From positions 82,256,390 to 82,320,389 of the forward strand of contig JAVMKO010000003.1 of assembly GCA_032164245.1 (NCBI GenBank): DNA of 64,000 nucleotides, in the 5' to 3' direction. The stretch comes from Sternotherus odoratus. Taxonomy: Eukaryota > Chordata > Testudines > Kinosternidae. Within the stretch, counting starts at the first letter, position 1. Every line of letters begins with the position of its first letter. The position numbers and the translations under genes are program-made. This document shows positions 44,982 through 57,642 of the stretch, one piece after another. Under the pieces are notes generated by a model, which was not told where the DNA came from, searched no databases, and saw only the letters and a list, made by a program, of their open reading frames with translations.

Positions 44982-45657
44982 GAGATTCTATTATGGTGTT
45001 TTTAAAAAGTTCCCATGCAGCTTGTTGACCCCTCAACAAGGCATTTCACTCTTGTACCTTTCTTGTACCACTCTTATACCTTTCAATTTCCATTTAACGG
45101 GCTTTCTCAGTTTTGTGTAATTCCCCTTTCTGAAGTTAAATGTTACTGTGGGGGGATTTTTTGATATTTTCCTCACACTCTCACCCTGCAAAGATATGGA
45201 ATTTGATTATGTTGTGTTTGTGATTACCAGGCTGTTCAGCAATATTCACCTCTTGGATCAGATCCTGTGCTCCACTTAGGACTAAATCAAGAATTGCCTC
45301 TCTGTTTGTGGGTTCCAGGACTAGCTGCTCCAAGAAGCAGTCATTAATGGTGTCTAGAGACATTACCTCTGCATCCTTTCCTGAGGTGACATATATCCAG
45401 TTAATATGGGGATAGCTAAAATCCCCCATTATTATTGAGTTTTCTATTTTTATAGCCTTTCTAATATCCTGGAGCACTTCAGAATCAGTCACCATACTGG
45501 GCAGATGGTCAGTAGTATATCCCTACTGCTATACTCTTATTATTCAAGCATGGAAATTCTATCCATAGAGATTCTATGGTACAGTTTGAGCACTTTAAGA
45601 GTTTTACTATATTTAACTCTATGCTTTCTTTCATATATAGTGCCATTTGTGTCTCTA
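44982..45657 (-). mobile_element. CR1 LINE, endonuclease half (antisense)
   Basis: The minus-strand frame 45181-45495 reads IIMGDFSYPHINW, FLEQLVLEPTNREAILDLVL and GNHKHNIIKFHI. These are the GDFN, LDLVL and SDH-type motifs of the CR1 AP-endonuclease C-terminus; SDH is degraded to NHKHN. Together with 42600-44277 it forms one CR1 copy split by a younger insertion. Its 5' end is truncated near 45657. Confidence 0.8.
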
Positions 45658-46879
45658 GCACAACCATTGCTACCACTGGTTCAGTTATCCAGGTGTTAGC
45701 AAAGTTGGGACCACTGGAATAGTGGGGCTGCTGATGTTCTATGCACCATGTCAGATAGGCAGTGTTAGGTGGTGCTTAAAACACCCCTTGTCTACAATAA
45801 GAAACACAACATTTCTGACACTGGTTGGACTGAACCAATGTTAGCAACAGTGGGACAATATTGCAGCATTTCCCCAATGCAGAAAAGGCTGAGAGGTATA
45901 GTACACTTTATCTCCCGGTTCCATTACCATCCCACCTGTTTCCAATCCCTGTTCGGGTGACTGAGCCAAAGTTGTGCTGTCCACACGATTGGCATCCATG
46001 AGTCATTTTCCTAGTGTAGGTAGAGTCTGGATGTTTTAGACATTCCCTCAAGTTTAAGAACGGTTCTAGCTTTTCCTGTTTCTGACACACTTTATGCAGC
46101 CAGATATGGAAAAGGGCCTTTCTACATAGAAAATGTCATCATATCAGGGGACTGCATGAGAACTTGGTAGTACTTTGAGTCTGGTCTTCCTTATGGATGC
46201 AGAAACAAAGTGGATTATAATGATATGGTCACTTTGTAAAGATCATGTCTACATGGACAAGACCAAACCATATTATCTATGAACTACTTGGGACAAAATC
46301 TCATTAAAAATCAGTCCCTGAACATGATAATATTTCTAGTACAGTCAGGTTCTAATGTGTTCCAGCTTACGGGGAGTGGAGACATTTAAGATAGAAAGCA
46401 TTATTTAAATAATAGTTTTGGCATGAGATGGTCTGGGCCAAACAATGTTAATAACCAGTTTTGCTGGAACCTCATGTAAATCACAGTCACTTAACCCTAC
46501 TCCCCTCCCATTGTGGCTGGGGCTTAAAGGAGGATAGGATCTGTGTCCTTTGCTTTGGTCTTTGCAAGCTGACTTCCTGAGCTCCTCATTCCTTTAACTA
46601 GTGTGGCTATTTCAAAAATGCAGCCATTTAAAAAAAGAAAATCTGCATTTGCAATGAGTCCAGACTCTGTTCACTTTACAACTTGACATTTGGCTGTGTG
46701 ATAATTAACAGGACTTGACCTTGCAGTAAATGGATGACACATAGTGCTGAGTTAGATTGCAGGGTAGTAGTTCAATATCTAACTATTTGTGCTGCTACCA
46801 AGGAGATTGGCTGACCTTTAACCTCCTTCCTCTCCATACTGTGGAATGTTTGTGTAGCATTATATAGCGATACTGAGCT
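45658..46879. other. unannotated sequence
   Basis: A phrase 'ccccttgtctacaataag' near 45784 may be a worn MITE end. Nothing else recognised. Confidence 0.3.
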
Positions 46880-47240
46880 TAGCAAGTCAGCCGGTCCCTC
46901 TGGTTCCTCCAACTCGTCGGGGTATTCAGCCGCTGGTAGCCCCAATAGCTCCAGCTTCTCCTCAGCGTCGGGCTCATTCTTTCTTGGGTTGCTGCCTGGC
47001 TCCTCGGGGTACTCTGGGGATGGCAGTCTTGGTAGCCCATGTCCTTTCTCCAGGTCAAGTTTCCCCTGGTCCAGGGCCTCCCTTGCTTGGCAGCCTGTGT
47101 CTGTCTCCCTCCCTGGTGCTGCCCTGACTGAGCTAAGGGCCTCGCCTTTTATTCTTCCTGTTCCACCCCTCCCCTTCCCTTCTGTGGGGATGGAGCAAGC
47201 TTGGCCTGGCCACAGCCACTTAGGCTGAGATAGTAGCTCT
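46880..47240. mobile_element. possible LTR-derived block
   Basis: GC-richer than its flanks, with internally repeated 'ctcctcggggtactctgg'-like words and a 'ccttttattcttcctg' segment, typical of a retroviral LTR. Termini and duplication were not found, so the call is tentative. Confidence 0.35.
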
Positions 47241-48489
47241 TTACCCTCTGGTTCAGAGGGAGGCCACCCTGGCTCCCTACAAGGTCTTCTAGATTTTCTC
47301 TCAGGAACACCAGTTCATAATTTACAGTAGCACTCCCAGTGTTGTTAGAACAGGTGCCAAGGGTGCTAGAACTCCCAAACATTGCAAGTGTAGACCAGGC
47401 CCAAGATGACAACCAGGGGCCAAGTCTGTAACAACGTGGATTGTCTTCTGACCAGGTTATGACATAATTCCAATGTGTAGTTATGGTACTGTCTATAATA
47501 CAAGTAGGAAACATATTGTAAATGGATCAGGAGGCAACCGAGTCCCCTCTTTCAGTTGCATCTGTAAGGTAAATGGGCCCCTACAAGCCGCAGATTGTGG
47601 AAGAAGAGTGAAATGGGCTACAGAGCTTTTACTCCAGTATTCATACATGTCAGGAAGATATGTATATTTATGAATATTCATACACAAATGAAAGACCTCC
47701 AACAGCTGTAGCGTACTGAACATTTCTCTGGATGGAGGTCAGAAATTGAACATCTGTTAGTGCTGTGGATATGCTGAAGGTGTAATGTGTCAACATTCAT
47801 GCAACCTGTGATAAGAGCTCTGCTTAATATGCTACTATTTCATGTGGCGCTCGGGAAATGATGTGCTGATAGAAACCCAGGTCTTATACCATGTAGTATA
47901 TCAAGCAGGCATGCAGCTTCTGGGTTGAAATTCTCATTCAGTGTATTTGATATCACAGTATTAGCATCGATATAAGTGTTCCTACCATAAACAAGATTGC
48001 ACTGATCAAACTGCTACGTTTCTGGAAATATAAAATGTGCAGTTGCCATAGCTTTCATGAAAAATCTGAACCAAAAAGTATTTTATTTTAGCTATATGAT
48101 ATTAATCTTGACAGCGGTCCATTCAACAGTTTCATTGTTTCATGCATTTGCCTTTGGTGTTCTGGAAAGAAAGACAGTTTTGTTCTTTTCATCTGTAGCC
48201 ACTTCCTTATTAGTTATCCTTTATTATGCAGTAGAATGACTGCCTTGTATTTTCATATGCATTTGATTTGATGCACATATATATTTTTCTTTTAGTAGAT
48301 ATATCCTTGAGGTTTGGCAAATTATTTTGATGAAACGGGGAGAGTTTTAAGCAGAAATGTCTGTATCTTCTCTAAAGAAGTTTTGAATACTTCTCTCTTT
48401 TTTCATCAGGAAGGGTAAGACTTTCTCTTTCTCTTCTGTTGCATAAGAAAAATAGGTGTAGGCTTTGGTCATCCCTCGAGGATGATTTC
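47241..48489. other. unannotated sequence
   Basis: No supported feature in 1.2 kb. Confidence 0.35.
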
Positions 48490-48704
48490 TTTCACAGGTT
48501 TTATTTTTTATGGGTCCTTTGGTGACTGAGGAGTCCAATCCTTGAGCAACAGGCTTGTTGGCAGATGTTGCAGGTGGTGTTGGAAGTCCGGGTTGGACCC
48601 CGATTGCTGCATGACAATTGTCTTTCCTTTCTTTTCTGGCATTTTTCTGGAATCAAGGCAAGGTGATTTTCCTCAGAAGACAAATAAACCTGCATTTGTG
48701 TCAC
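48490..48704 (-). pseudogene. C-terminal fragment of a non-LTR retrotransposon polyprotein
   Basis: The minus-strand frame ends CNICQQACCSRIGLLSHQRTH before a stop. A terminal C-x2-C...SRIGLxSHxRTH finger is characteristic of the end of several APE-type retrotransposon proteins. Only the last 60 or so residues remain. It could belong to an autonomous relative of the deleted elements at 33047 and 44278, but this is inference. Confidence 0.5.
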
Positions 48705-48808
48705 TTTTGGCTTTTGATCGTTAAATATTTCCTAATGAAGAACATCCAGATTCATTCTCAATCCTTGAGTTGGGCATTTCTAAATTAGGCATGGTCTATA
48801 GCCTAGGG

Positions 48809-48971
48809 CAGTGGTGTCCAATATGTTTGCCACTAGCCACATATGGCTATTAGGCTATTGAACTGTGGTTAATGCATGTGACTTTTTTATAACATGGCTA
48901 ATAAGAAAAATTCAAAACCACAAGTGTGGCTAGCAGTGTAGTTGGCATTGAATTTCTATTGAACACCACTG
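48809..48971. mobile_element. small hAT-type MITE
   Basis: 'cagtggtgtccaata' and 'tattgaacaccactg' are inverted termini. The 8-bp flanks gcctaggg and gtctagag match at 6 of 8 positions. An internal inverted pair ('gccactagccacatatgg' and a related 'acaagtgtggctagc') is present. Non-coding. Confidence 0.7.
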
Positions 48972-49002
48972 GTCTAGAGCCTCAAAGGTACTTAGGCACT
49001 TA

Positions 49003-49612
49003 GATGCTGGAACTAAGGGTGTGGGGGGTACTGAAGCACCCTGTGACAGTTTATGCCTCTAGGGTCAGGGCAGTGTGGCCTAGCAGCCAGAGACTATAGA
49101 GCAGCCTTTAGGTACAGGGCAGAGAGGTCTAGCAACCAGAGTCTATGGGGATGGGGCACCTACCAGAGGGTGTTGGGGCCCTAGTAGGGGGGCTCGGGAC
49201 CACCTGACTTCACCAGGCCCCGGCCCAAGGCCCTAACAGTGGCACAGCACCTTGCCACTGACTCAGCGGGGTGGGCCCGGGGAGGCTCTGATTCTCAGCA
49301 CAGTCATGGGTTGTTTCTGGCCCTCCACAGGTACTTCCCAGACAGGTGCTTCCCCGGTGGCTGCCCGCAAGAATGAGCTGGGTTTCCTCCCTTTATACTA
49401 CCAGAGCATTTGGAGCATGCCCAGTCCCGCGGGGGGGTGGGGGGGACCTTCCGCTTTCAATAATATGGGCCTAACCCTGTCTGGGCTAGTGCAGGGAAAG
49501 CAGACCCTGTCACACACCTGTTGGCTTAAAGTGGTTGCCATCATATACAGGTTTACAGTGTGGTTGAATGGCTCTCAGCACCCCTACTATCCAAATTGTT
49601 CCAGCACTCCTG
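49003..49612. mobile_element. small MITE (aggtgctggaac family) interrupted by a solo LTR
   Basis: 49003-49041 and 49515-49612 correspond to the left and right parts of the element seen whole at 34764-34896, including 'atggctctcagcacccc'. The solo LTR at 49042-49514 separates them. Confidence 0.6.
49042..49514 (+). mobile_element. solo LTR of an endogenous retrovirus
   Basis: It starts tgtgacag and ends ctgtcaca: canonical TG...CA termini with an 8-bp inverted repeat. The 5-bp flanks caccc (49037-49041) and cacct (49515-49519) differ at one base. The length of 473 bp, a TATA-like 'ctttatac' near 49390 and GC-rich content fit an LTR left after recombination between two LTRs. No viral coding sequence is present. 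The orientation is inferred. Confidence 0.7.
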
Positions 49613-50929
49613 CTTAGGAGTGTAACTTCCATTGACTTGGATCAGGTCTGATTAGTCTTTAAGAGGTATGAATGACCCTTCCCGAAAGCCTATTATCACC
49701 AAAGAAAGTATGAGGCTGTTTCCTGCCCGCCCCCACACACCCTGCATTAATTACCCAAATTCCTGTATAATGATTCCCCCATGCCCCATCAATCCGTTTC
49801 AGAGATCCAAAATATATTTTGGAAATTAGAGAACATTGCCCAATATAATTATTTTGTGGGCTTTTCTTCCCTGCCAGAATGTAAGGAGTATTAATTCCTT
49901 CCTTAAATTCCTTCAGTTTGTTCCAAAAAAACAGTAAGTTTATTCTCATAGAAATTTTCCCATAAAAACTGAAGACTGATGCAGTGTTGCTGTCTTGGAA
50001 ATAATAATCTTTCAATTAGTACAACTGGACATAAAGCAGACTTTTCCAAGTGTCTCTTAAATCCTAAGAGTGCATTATAGTAACTCGTTAGAGCACTTAG
50101 ACATACGGTGCTGACGATCCAGAGAAAAGGAATGTTTGACAAAATTGAATAAATATAACTGGATACAGAACAAATACATTGTAGGAGGCACCAAGGACTT
50201 CTGGGATCTGGGAATTGTGTTAAGTTACCTAAAATGAGCAGCATGCATCATATTAACTAATACTCTAATAGGATTTACAGAATACATTACATTACCCATG
50301 ATGCCTTAAGCAATCATGACCTGCCTCACAAAGGACAAAACTCTAAATGAAAGGTTACCAGGAAGTTTTAAGTCTCTGTAGATAAGCAACTACAGTAGAT
50401 TATAAAGTGCAAAGGAATTCAATAACTGTCACAACAAGAAGTGGAATAGATATTCCAAGGAGGACAAAGTTATTTATTATATTAACTATACCTATCATGA
50501 TGTTGGGAATGCCCCATAATCAGCTTCTGGGGTCAGACAATCTGGTAATTACAGAGAATCTGGTGAATGATATAAAAACACACTCAAAATCTCTTTGAGT
50601 TGTAGGTTTATTTCTTGACTGAGAAACGACAAGTTGGCACTTGAAGGATATATACTAATTGATCAAAACATTTTAGTGTAAGAGGCCAGCTATATGGGCA
50701 TCTGAACAATGTCTGACATGTTGGTCCCTGACTGTTACAACATGGCTTAGCTTTCCCTTTGTAGAGGGGACTGAAATGTGTAACCAATACTGAAGTGTGT
50801 AATTGCCTTTTTAAGGTTCTTACACATGCCTGCACGAGAGCGGGTTTTTATCTTGTACCATTGTCATTCTTTCATAGGGAGGAGTATTAATTGTCTGGCT
50901 GTTTGTTTTTAATGAAGTATCACAGGACA
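49613..50929. other. unannotated sequence
   Basis: No supported feature in 1.3 kb. Confidence 0.35.
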
Positions 50930-51165
50930 TAACATGGGTGAGTTAATATCTTTTACTGGCCTGACTTCTGTTGACGAGAGAGACCAGCATTCGAGCATCA
51001 CAAAGCTCCTCTTCGGGGCAGCCAGATCTGGAGCCAGACCTGAAGAAGAGCTCTGGGTGGCTCGAAAGCTGGTCTCTCACCAACAGAAAATGATCCAATA
51101 AAAGATATTACCTCACCCCCCTTGTCTCTCTAATATCCCGTGACCAACACAACTACACCTACACT
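50930..51165. mobile_element. Penelope-like fold-back repeat with intact hammerhead core
   Basis: Same layout as 2034-2265: an antisense arm (about 50945-51020, with a decayed ribozyme, CCGAAGA and GAAT) faces a sense arm (about 51030-51165) with 'gatattacctcaccccc' and 'tctctaatatcc'. It lacks coding sequence. Confidence 0.75.
51036..51080 (+). ncRNA. hammerhead ribozyme core, CUGAAGA type
   Basis: CTGAAGA is at 51040-51046 and GAAA at 51064-51067. Stem II is GAGCT with GGCTC, closed by CTGGGT. The sequence after GAAA (AGCTGGTCTC) can form a 2-bp stem III ending in a U before a cleavable C. Core intact, stem I not evident. Confidence 0.65.
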
Positions 51166-51641
51166 GCATACATGACACAACAGACTCATTCAGCTACAAT
51201 GAATTAATAAACAACAAAAAAAGTGCTACTCCAAGCAGCCTCAGTTTTCTTCAGGAGAAAAGCCTCAGTTATCTCCATCCAATCTAATGCTTCAGAAAAT
51301 AAGGTGAATGGATGTAGGAAACTGGAAGAATTTTTTTCTCCCCATTTACAGAAACAAAGTACTTTATGGTTTTAATATTTTGTTCACCCTCCTCATAAGC
51401 ATCAGTTACTGAATATTGTCAGAGGCAGAACACTGAGTAGATGGGTCATTCTTCTGGTCTGTTATAGCAAATCATGTGTTTCTGAGGGAAGGAAGGAGTC
51501 TGAACCACAAGGGTCATGTTTAGATCAAGATCCAAAGACTGCTGAAGTTTGTTGGAGACCTTGCAGAAATCGCAGCTAAACCGCAAACTGGGGATCAGAA
51601 CTTGCCAAAGTTTGTGGGCATTCAGATCTGGGGGCTTTCTT

Positions 51642-51832
51642 TAGAACCATAGACTATCAGGGTTGGGAGGGACCTCAGGAGATCATCTAGTCCAACCCCC
51701 TGCTCAAAGCAGGACCAATCCCCAATTAAATCATCCAGCAAAATTTTGCCCCATATTCCCAAATAGCCCCCTCCATGATTGAACTCACACCCCTGGGTTT
51801 AGTAGGCTAAGTGCAAACCCCTGACCTATCCC
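51642..51832 (-). mobile_element. Cry-type tRNA-derived SINE with CR1-like tail
   Basis: It has the CR1-like 3' end (complement of 'agggacctcaggagatcatc' and 'tccaaccccctgctc') plus a worn tRNA-like head ('gggataggtcaggggt'). A segment with 'attaaatcatccagc' is absent from the 3998-4165 copy, so a different subfamily is likely. Confidence 0.8.
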
Positions 51833-51852
51833 TCCCCCCTAATTTCATCCTA

Positions 51853-51989
51853 CCCTGTTTTCCCGAAAGTAAGACATCCCCCAAAAATAAGACGTACTTC
51901 AAGTTTTGCCTCTTGCTGTAATATAATGTAATGTAATTTTGGGAGCAAAAATTAATATAAGACACTGTCTTATTTTCGGGGAAACACGG
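51853..51989. mobile_element. TA-flanked MITE (accgtgtttccccgaaaat family)
   Basis: The left end 'ccctgttttcccgaaagtaa' and the right end 'ttattttcggggaaacacgg' are inverted repeats flanked by TA (51851-51852 and 51990-51991). The body is nearly a full palindrome. I remember the family as common in reptiles and birds; it is probably Tc1/mariner-type. Confidence 0.8.
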
Positions 51990-51991
51990 TA

Positions 51992-54819
51992 GTTCTTATG
52001 ACCCAATCCTAGTTTGCCTCTGACCAAATCAAACACACACCTCAAAGACCCATCACAAGATATAATAACAAGAAAAATAAACTAACATGAAATTAAGTCT
52101 AAGAACAAAGGTTGATGAATCCTGGTTCAGTTCGGTATACACCAAACCTGCCTCAGGCCCCTGACCCAATCTCTGAAGTTAAAGTACTTTGCATATGAAT
52201 TTAAACACCTGCTCAGCATTTGGAATACAATTCATTCAGGCATTTAGGCATCTCCCATTTGCAAACACTCTATTTTACAGCCATTAAAGTGCCATTCTTA
52301 CAGTCAGGTGGAATTGAGATTCAGATACTTTGGTTTAAATTAGAACATACACATGGTAGTATTATTATGTAATTAATGCACACAGTTAATTGCTTTAAAA
52401 TATGATTTTCAATAGGATATCTCTGCAAAACTGCCATCTCATATAGACTATCAAAAGGAAAACTATGTCCATTTTCCTTAATCTAACAGCCTGATAGATC
52501 CTGCAGGGGCTTAGAAGCACTTATCACCACAACTAAACTGTGTAGATCATATACATACATATATTCCACTTGGCATTTCTGAACCTAGTCTTGGTGGCAC
52601 TGGGGGAGAAGAGTATAGTATTAAAGCTAGCTATCATGGCTCAAGAAACAGGGCCAGTGTTTTCAAAGTTGGATATTCAGGTGCCTAAATAAAGTGCCTG
52701 GTTTTCAGTGGACCTGAGCATCTGTAGCACCTGGTAAAGTCAAGGACGTACTCGGCATCTTTGAAAATCAGCAAGAACCCTTATTTAGGATCCTGAATAT
52801 GGATTGAGGAGTCTAACTTTAGAGACCTAACTTTACATATTTGAGCTTCAGCTTTAAATACCTGTGCTTGCTGAAAACATCTGTTCGTATCCAGGCAAAG
52901 TCATGACTCTAGGCTCAGCCCTTCATCCCTCCAAGTTGGATAAACTGAGTTTGACACAATTAACTGTGTGTTTCACTTTCAGCTGAGGACTTAAAAACCA
53001 AGGACCTTGTCTGTACTGCATGACCATTAAAAAATCTCAAGGCATGTTTCAGAACACCAGAAATTTGACCTAGTACTCCTGGTCAAAGTTTATCTTCCCC
53101 CCCTGTGCTGTGTGTCAGCTGGTTGCTACTGTGGCAGATGGTGCTACATGAACATCATTTGTGAAGTACTTTGCTATTTTAAGGATGAAAAGGTGATCTA
53201 TAAATATCCAATATTATTACTTTGCGAAAAACGTGACATCATTTTTGATAGAGGCAGCGTGGAAGCCCTGTGTAAGTTACTGTAAATGAGTTTTCAGCTT
53301 CCTGTAATACCCTAAGAAGAACATGCTAGTGCCTGGCAAATAGTTTGTTTAAAATATGAAACATTTGAATTATTGTTCTGAGTGTTAAACTAGCATTCAA
53401 GAAGGAAGAAATCTTGTCTTTTGAAAATGGGCTAATGTAGTTAATTTACTAAATTGATATCACTTATAAAGATTCCAGTTTTTACAAATGCTTGGTGCTT
53501 CATCATTATTTATAAAGCAGGCGACTGGCATATCACGTCACAGATTTCAGTTCTGGAACTGAATGATAAGCTCTCTTTGGTACAGACATTTGCTTTGTCA
53601 TTTGGAACTGAATGCCCCCCTCAACAGCCAATTGTGTGCTATTCAGTTTTTGCTGAATGCTAACATTATACATAATTTTAGCCTGTGCATTTGCAAATTG
53701 TTCTTTGCAATTTCCATTTCAAAACTCTTTTGTGCTAAACGTTTCTGACTCGTCTAAATAAATATTATCCATAATAACCCTATATCAATCCATTACAAAT
53801 CCATGAAAGTACATACTGTATTTAGATTTAATCCTTGAAACAGAGCCTTATCCCAGCTCACTTGCATGTTGCTTTCACAGCTGACTTTCACAGCTGCTGA
53901 GATTTCAGCAAAGAAGAAAATGGGAATTGCTTTTGCTCTTTCTAAAGCTATAGGATCTTCAATAAAACCACATTTTAATCAACGTTATTCCCATGTGATC
54001 ACACACATGCACATTCACATAACACATATGAGCAGGCACAGATACACATGCACCCAGACACGTGCATCCGGGTATAGAGATGCACTCAAATGTACTCAGT
54101 CACAAATTCCATCAAAACCTATTGATAAGACATTTATATCAATAGCTAAAAAGCTTTAGTCCAGTCAACTAGAAACCAACTATTTAGGAAATAGCTGTGA
54201 GCTATGTCTGCAAAACTGAGTTTTCCATTTGCAGACTTAAGCCATGGCTTGCACATATGATAACCCAGATCATATAAATTCTTTGCAGCCGGGTTTATTG
54301 AATACAAAATAAAGTTCTCTCATTGAACAGTCTAATTGCTTGTCCAAAAGCATATTGAACACTTCACTCTTCTAAGTCTACTTTTAGATTTTATGCAACG
54401 CTGTAATATATTTCAGGAGCACAATGTTATATCTGATTATATTTGTTGATGATAAAAAGTAAAGTAAAGGCCACAGAATATTAGGAAGATAAGGGTTACC
54501 ATGCTCAGATGCACAATACCAGACCAAATTGTCCAGTATCCTCTCTCCAGTGTTGACTGGGTACATTGACTGGATACAGCAGAGGAAGTTGTGAAACCAT
54601 CATAATGGGGAATTATTAAATTACATGTTTATGGAAAGATTTTTTCCCCCCTGTAACCTCAGGCAACTCGGCATAGATCCTCAAAAGTAATTGAGAATCT
54701 GGGCCTTAGTGGTTAGATTATGTCTTGAATTATGAGTGTTGATATCCCTTAGACATTTTATGGCTAGTGTAACTGTCGATTATCATTTTTTTAGCCACAT
54801 GAATGTCTAATCTTTTTTT
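51992..54819. other. mostly unannotated sequence
   Basis: About 52660-52860 has the repeated 'cctaa.t..gtgcct' and 'tttgaaaatcag' phrasing of an unnamed reptilian palindromic repeat. The rest is featureless AT-rich DNA. Confidence 0.3.
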
Positions 54820-55080
54820 CCATCCTACTAAACTCCTGGAGTCAATCATACTTGTGGCTATGAGTTCTACAAGTCAATTATGTGTTGTATAAAAATATTT
54901 CCTGTATTGGTTTTAAATTTGTTCCCTTTTAACTTTATTGGCTGTTCCTTTGTCCAGGTACTATGAAAAGGGGAAATGGAAATGCCCAATTGATCATCTC
55001 GATATATTTCACTCTTATGGGGCAGAGCTCTCTTTTCCAAACTAAGTAGTCCCAATATTTTCAATTTCCCCTCCTATAGC
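54820..55080 (-). repeat. CR1 LINE remnant (antisense)
   Basis: 'gagttctacaagtcaattat', 'aaaatatttcctgtattgg' and 'tcttttccaaactaagtagt' follow the order of the same CR1 region that is better preserved at 42700-42980. Strongly decayed. Confidence 0.55.
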
Positions 55081-55599
55081 ATCCCCACGTCTGCTCTACA
55101 CTACAAAATTAGGTCCACGTAAGCCACCTTGTGTTGACCTATTTGGGCATGTGTCCATATTTAAATTTGTCTCCTACCAGTGAAAGCATCCTATATTGGA
55201 GACGTTTCTGAGTGGTGTTGAACCATGGTCAATGTAGTGATGCAGTGTGAGTATAGATACTCCATTATCTATGTGAACCCTTAGCAGTCCTCCAGCAGTT
55301 GTCCCACAATACCTGACACTGTCTGCTGGTGACAATTGTGAACTCCTCTGCCCAGGGCTAACAGAGACTGGAAGCCCTCCCCCCCTTCCACACCCCTTTA
55401 AAATCTTATTAATTTTTGAAGTGCCTGTTCCTGATTGTTGATCTTGGCGAGCACACCTAGCAGCTCTCAGTAGTTGTGTGCAACTGCCCAGCTGACCATA
55501 CTGTGCTCTGGCATGGAATAAACTAGAGATATTGGATGTGGAGAGAAGAGGCTGTGAAGACACAGCTATGGATCAGCCATAGAAATGTGGACATCCATG

Positions 55600-55960
55600 A
55601 GCAGATTGCACGGGGGATGGAGGAGAAGAAATACAACAGGGATCATCAGTATGAAAGCAAAGATACTGCAGCAGACATATCAGTGTCCAGAGAGACCAAC
55701 AGTCGATCTGGTGCCAAACCACATACCTGACACTTTTATAAAGCGTTGCATGCCATTTCTGGCTGAGACCGTAACACCAGGCCCCACAGCACCATGGATA
55801 CCTCAGAGAAGCCCGAGTCACAGGCCCTTGCTGTGAACAGTGAGGATGAGGAATACGAGGAGGATGGGGTACTATGTCACTACCCAGGACTTGTTTTTCA
55901 CTCCATCACAGTCCAGTCAGTCCCAGCAGGAGCTCCCAACTTAACAGGACACAGCTATCA
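55600..55960 (+). pseudogene. Harbinger MYB/SANT-like protein relic
   Basis: Words such as RGMEEKKYNRDHQYE, RETNSRSGA and MDTSEKPESQALAVNSEDEE lie in different frames but in the same order as in the relic at 18480-18820. The acidic tail is longer and better kept here. Dead by frameshifts. Confidence 0.6.
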
Positions 55961-57149
55961 ACTTTTCATTAATTTACTCGTGCTAGAAGGGGCAGTGGTA
56001 CAACAACAAGCGGTAGAGTTGTTATTTGCGTTTCATTCCCCCATAGAGTTTGGCAGGGGGACCCATGAAGAACAGTTTGTTTATGAACCCAGGGATGTCC
56101 CTTGAATCTTCCTGAGAGATCTCAACAAACTTTCAAGGAGGCACTTGCAATCCTCTCCTGAAGGTTTCCAGGGACAGCAGCCTAATTTCTTCTGTGGCAG
56201 GATGCTTTCCCATGCCAATCAGTAATAACTTTGTCAAGCACCATTGCAGTAAACAAGGTAGCAGCATATGGGCGACTTCAGGACAGCAGCAGTAGATGTG
56301 CTCTTGGTGTCTTTGTCACCCTCAGGTGAGAGATATCAGCTAAAATCACCACCACCTGTGGGAAATGGTGGTAGTATTCAGTGCCATTGCCCTACGCCCA
56401 TAGTTTCATGCAACCAAGCAATTCCCTCCTCATTTCCCTCACTCCTGGTGGGCCATACTCACCATGGTGCATGCCGTGAGTTGCTCCGTGCACAATCACT
56501 CGGAGGCAGAAGTGTCAATAAGCGCATCCTGTTTAAAACTTTAGCGGAGCGGGGGAAAGTTGTTCTGAATTTTCACTTTCACTTTCCATTGTGACTATAC
56601 TGACCCGTGTGGGTTTTATCTGCAGCTGCTGCTGTTGCGATCTTGAGAGATTTCCCCTCCCCCTGTGGAATGCGTGAGCCAGATAAGGAGGAGAAAGAAG
56701 AGAACTCAAGATGATGTGTTCATTGAGATCCTGCAAACAAGTGCTGCATTGCACTGTGAACAGAGGACCGGGAGAGTGAATATTTCAGTCTGTATGGAGA
56801 AGGAAAGATCACAGGAGAAAGGCCCTGGAGTCCAAACAGGAAAAGGAGAGGGAGATGTACCAAGACATAATGGTGCAAGCAAACACAGATGCTGCAGACT
56901 CTAGTGGACCTTCAGGTTAAACCATCAATTCCAGGCCTCCATTGCGGTCCACGAAGAACTCAATTACAGCCTCCCCACACAGACCACATGGCATCAGGTG
57001 GTCACATCCCTGCTGCTACCACTCCACACTGGGTGACATTAAGGACAACCTCCACCCCGGAGGTGGCAACTTTTACCCCTTTGCATCACAGATGTTATGC
57101 AAGACACAGCAGCACGCTATAACCATTTTTTCCACTGAGATCCAATCTT

Positions 57150-57642
57150 GTGAGTAAACAAGGCCAGCATGCCTTCAGTTGACCAGAAGCACATTCAACT
57201 GTCATTCTGCACCTGCTGAGCTGGTAGCTGAATCTTTCCTTGGTGTGTCAAGGTAGCTGATGTACGGCTTCCTGAGTCAGGCGAGCAATGGCTAATTTGG
57301 GTTGCCCAGGATCATTCTTGGCATTTCAACATCACCATTGTTAAGCCACCACTGGGGTAGGAAAATCCCCGCTTGTAGCTTTCTGAACAGTTCAGTGTTC
57401 TTAAAGATGTGAGCATCATGCATCTTCCCTGGCCAGCCATTACAGTGATGTCGGCGTAGCATCCCCAGAGATCCAACAGTGCTGGCATAACCATAGAAAA
57501 GTAGCTCAAAGATGTACTCTGTGGTAAGGTGGTCAGGTGCCAAAATAGGGATATGAGTGCCCATGGTCCAACTGCAGTTTGGGAACCCCACTGTAGGACA
57601 TCCCCTGTGTCCTAGACATTGCCAAGAGCTAGAGTCCTCCAT
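57150..57642 (-). pseudogene. PIF/Harbinger DDE transposase relic
   Basis: The minus strand reads GTHIPILAPDHLTTEYI, NGWPGKMHDAHIFKNTELFR and NNGDVEMPRMILGNP (57292-57642), then MTVECASGQLK near 57185-57215. The MHDAxxF Asp and the ECAx Glu are present. The first catalytic Asp (IDGTHIP context) is replaced by TMGTHIP, so the catalytic triad is broken. The end of the protein is missing. Confidence 0.75.
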
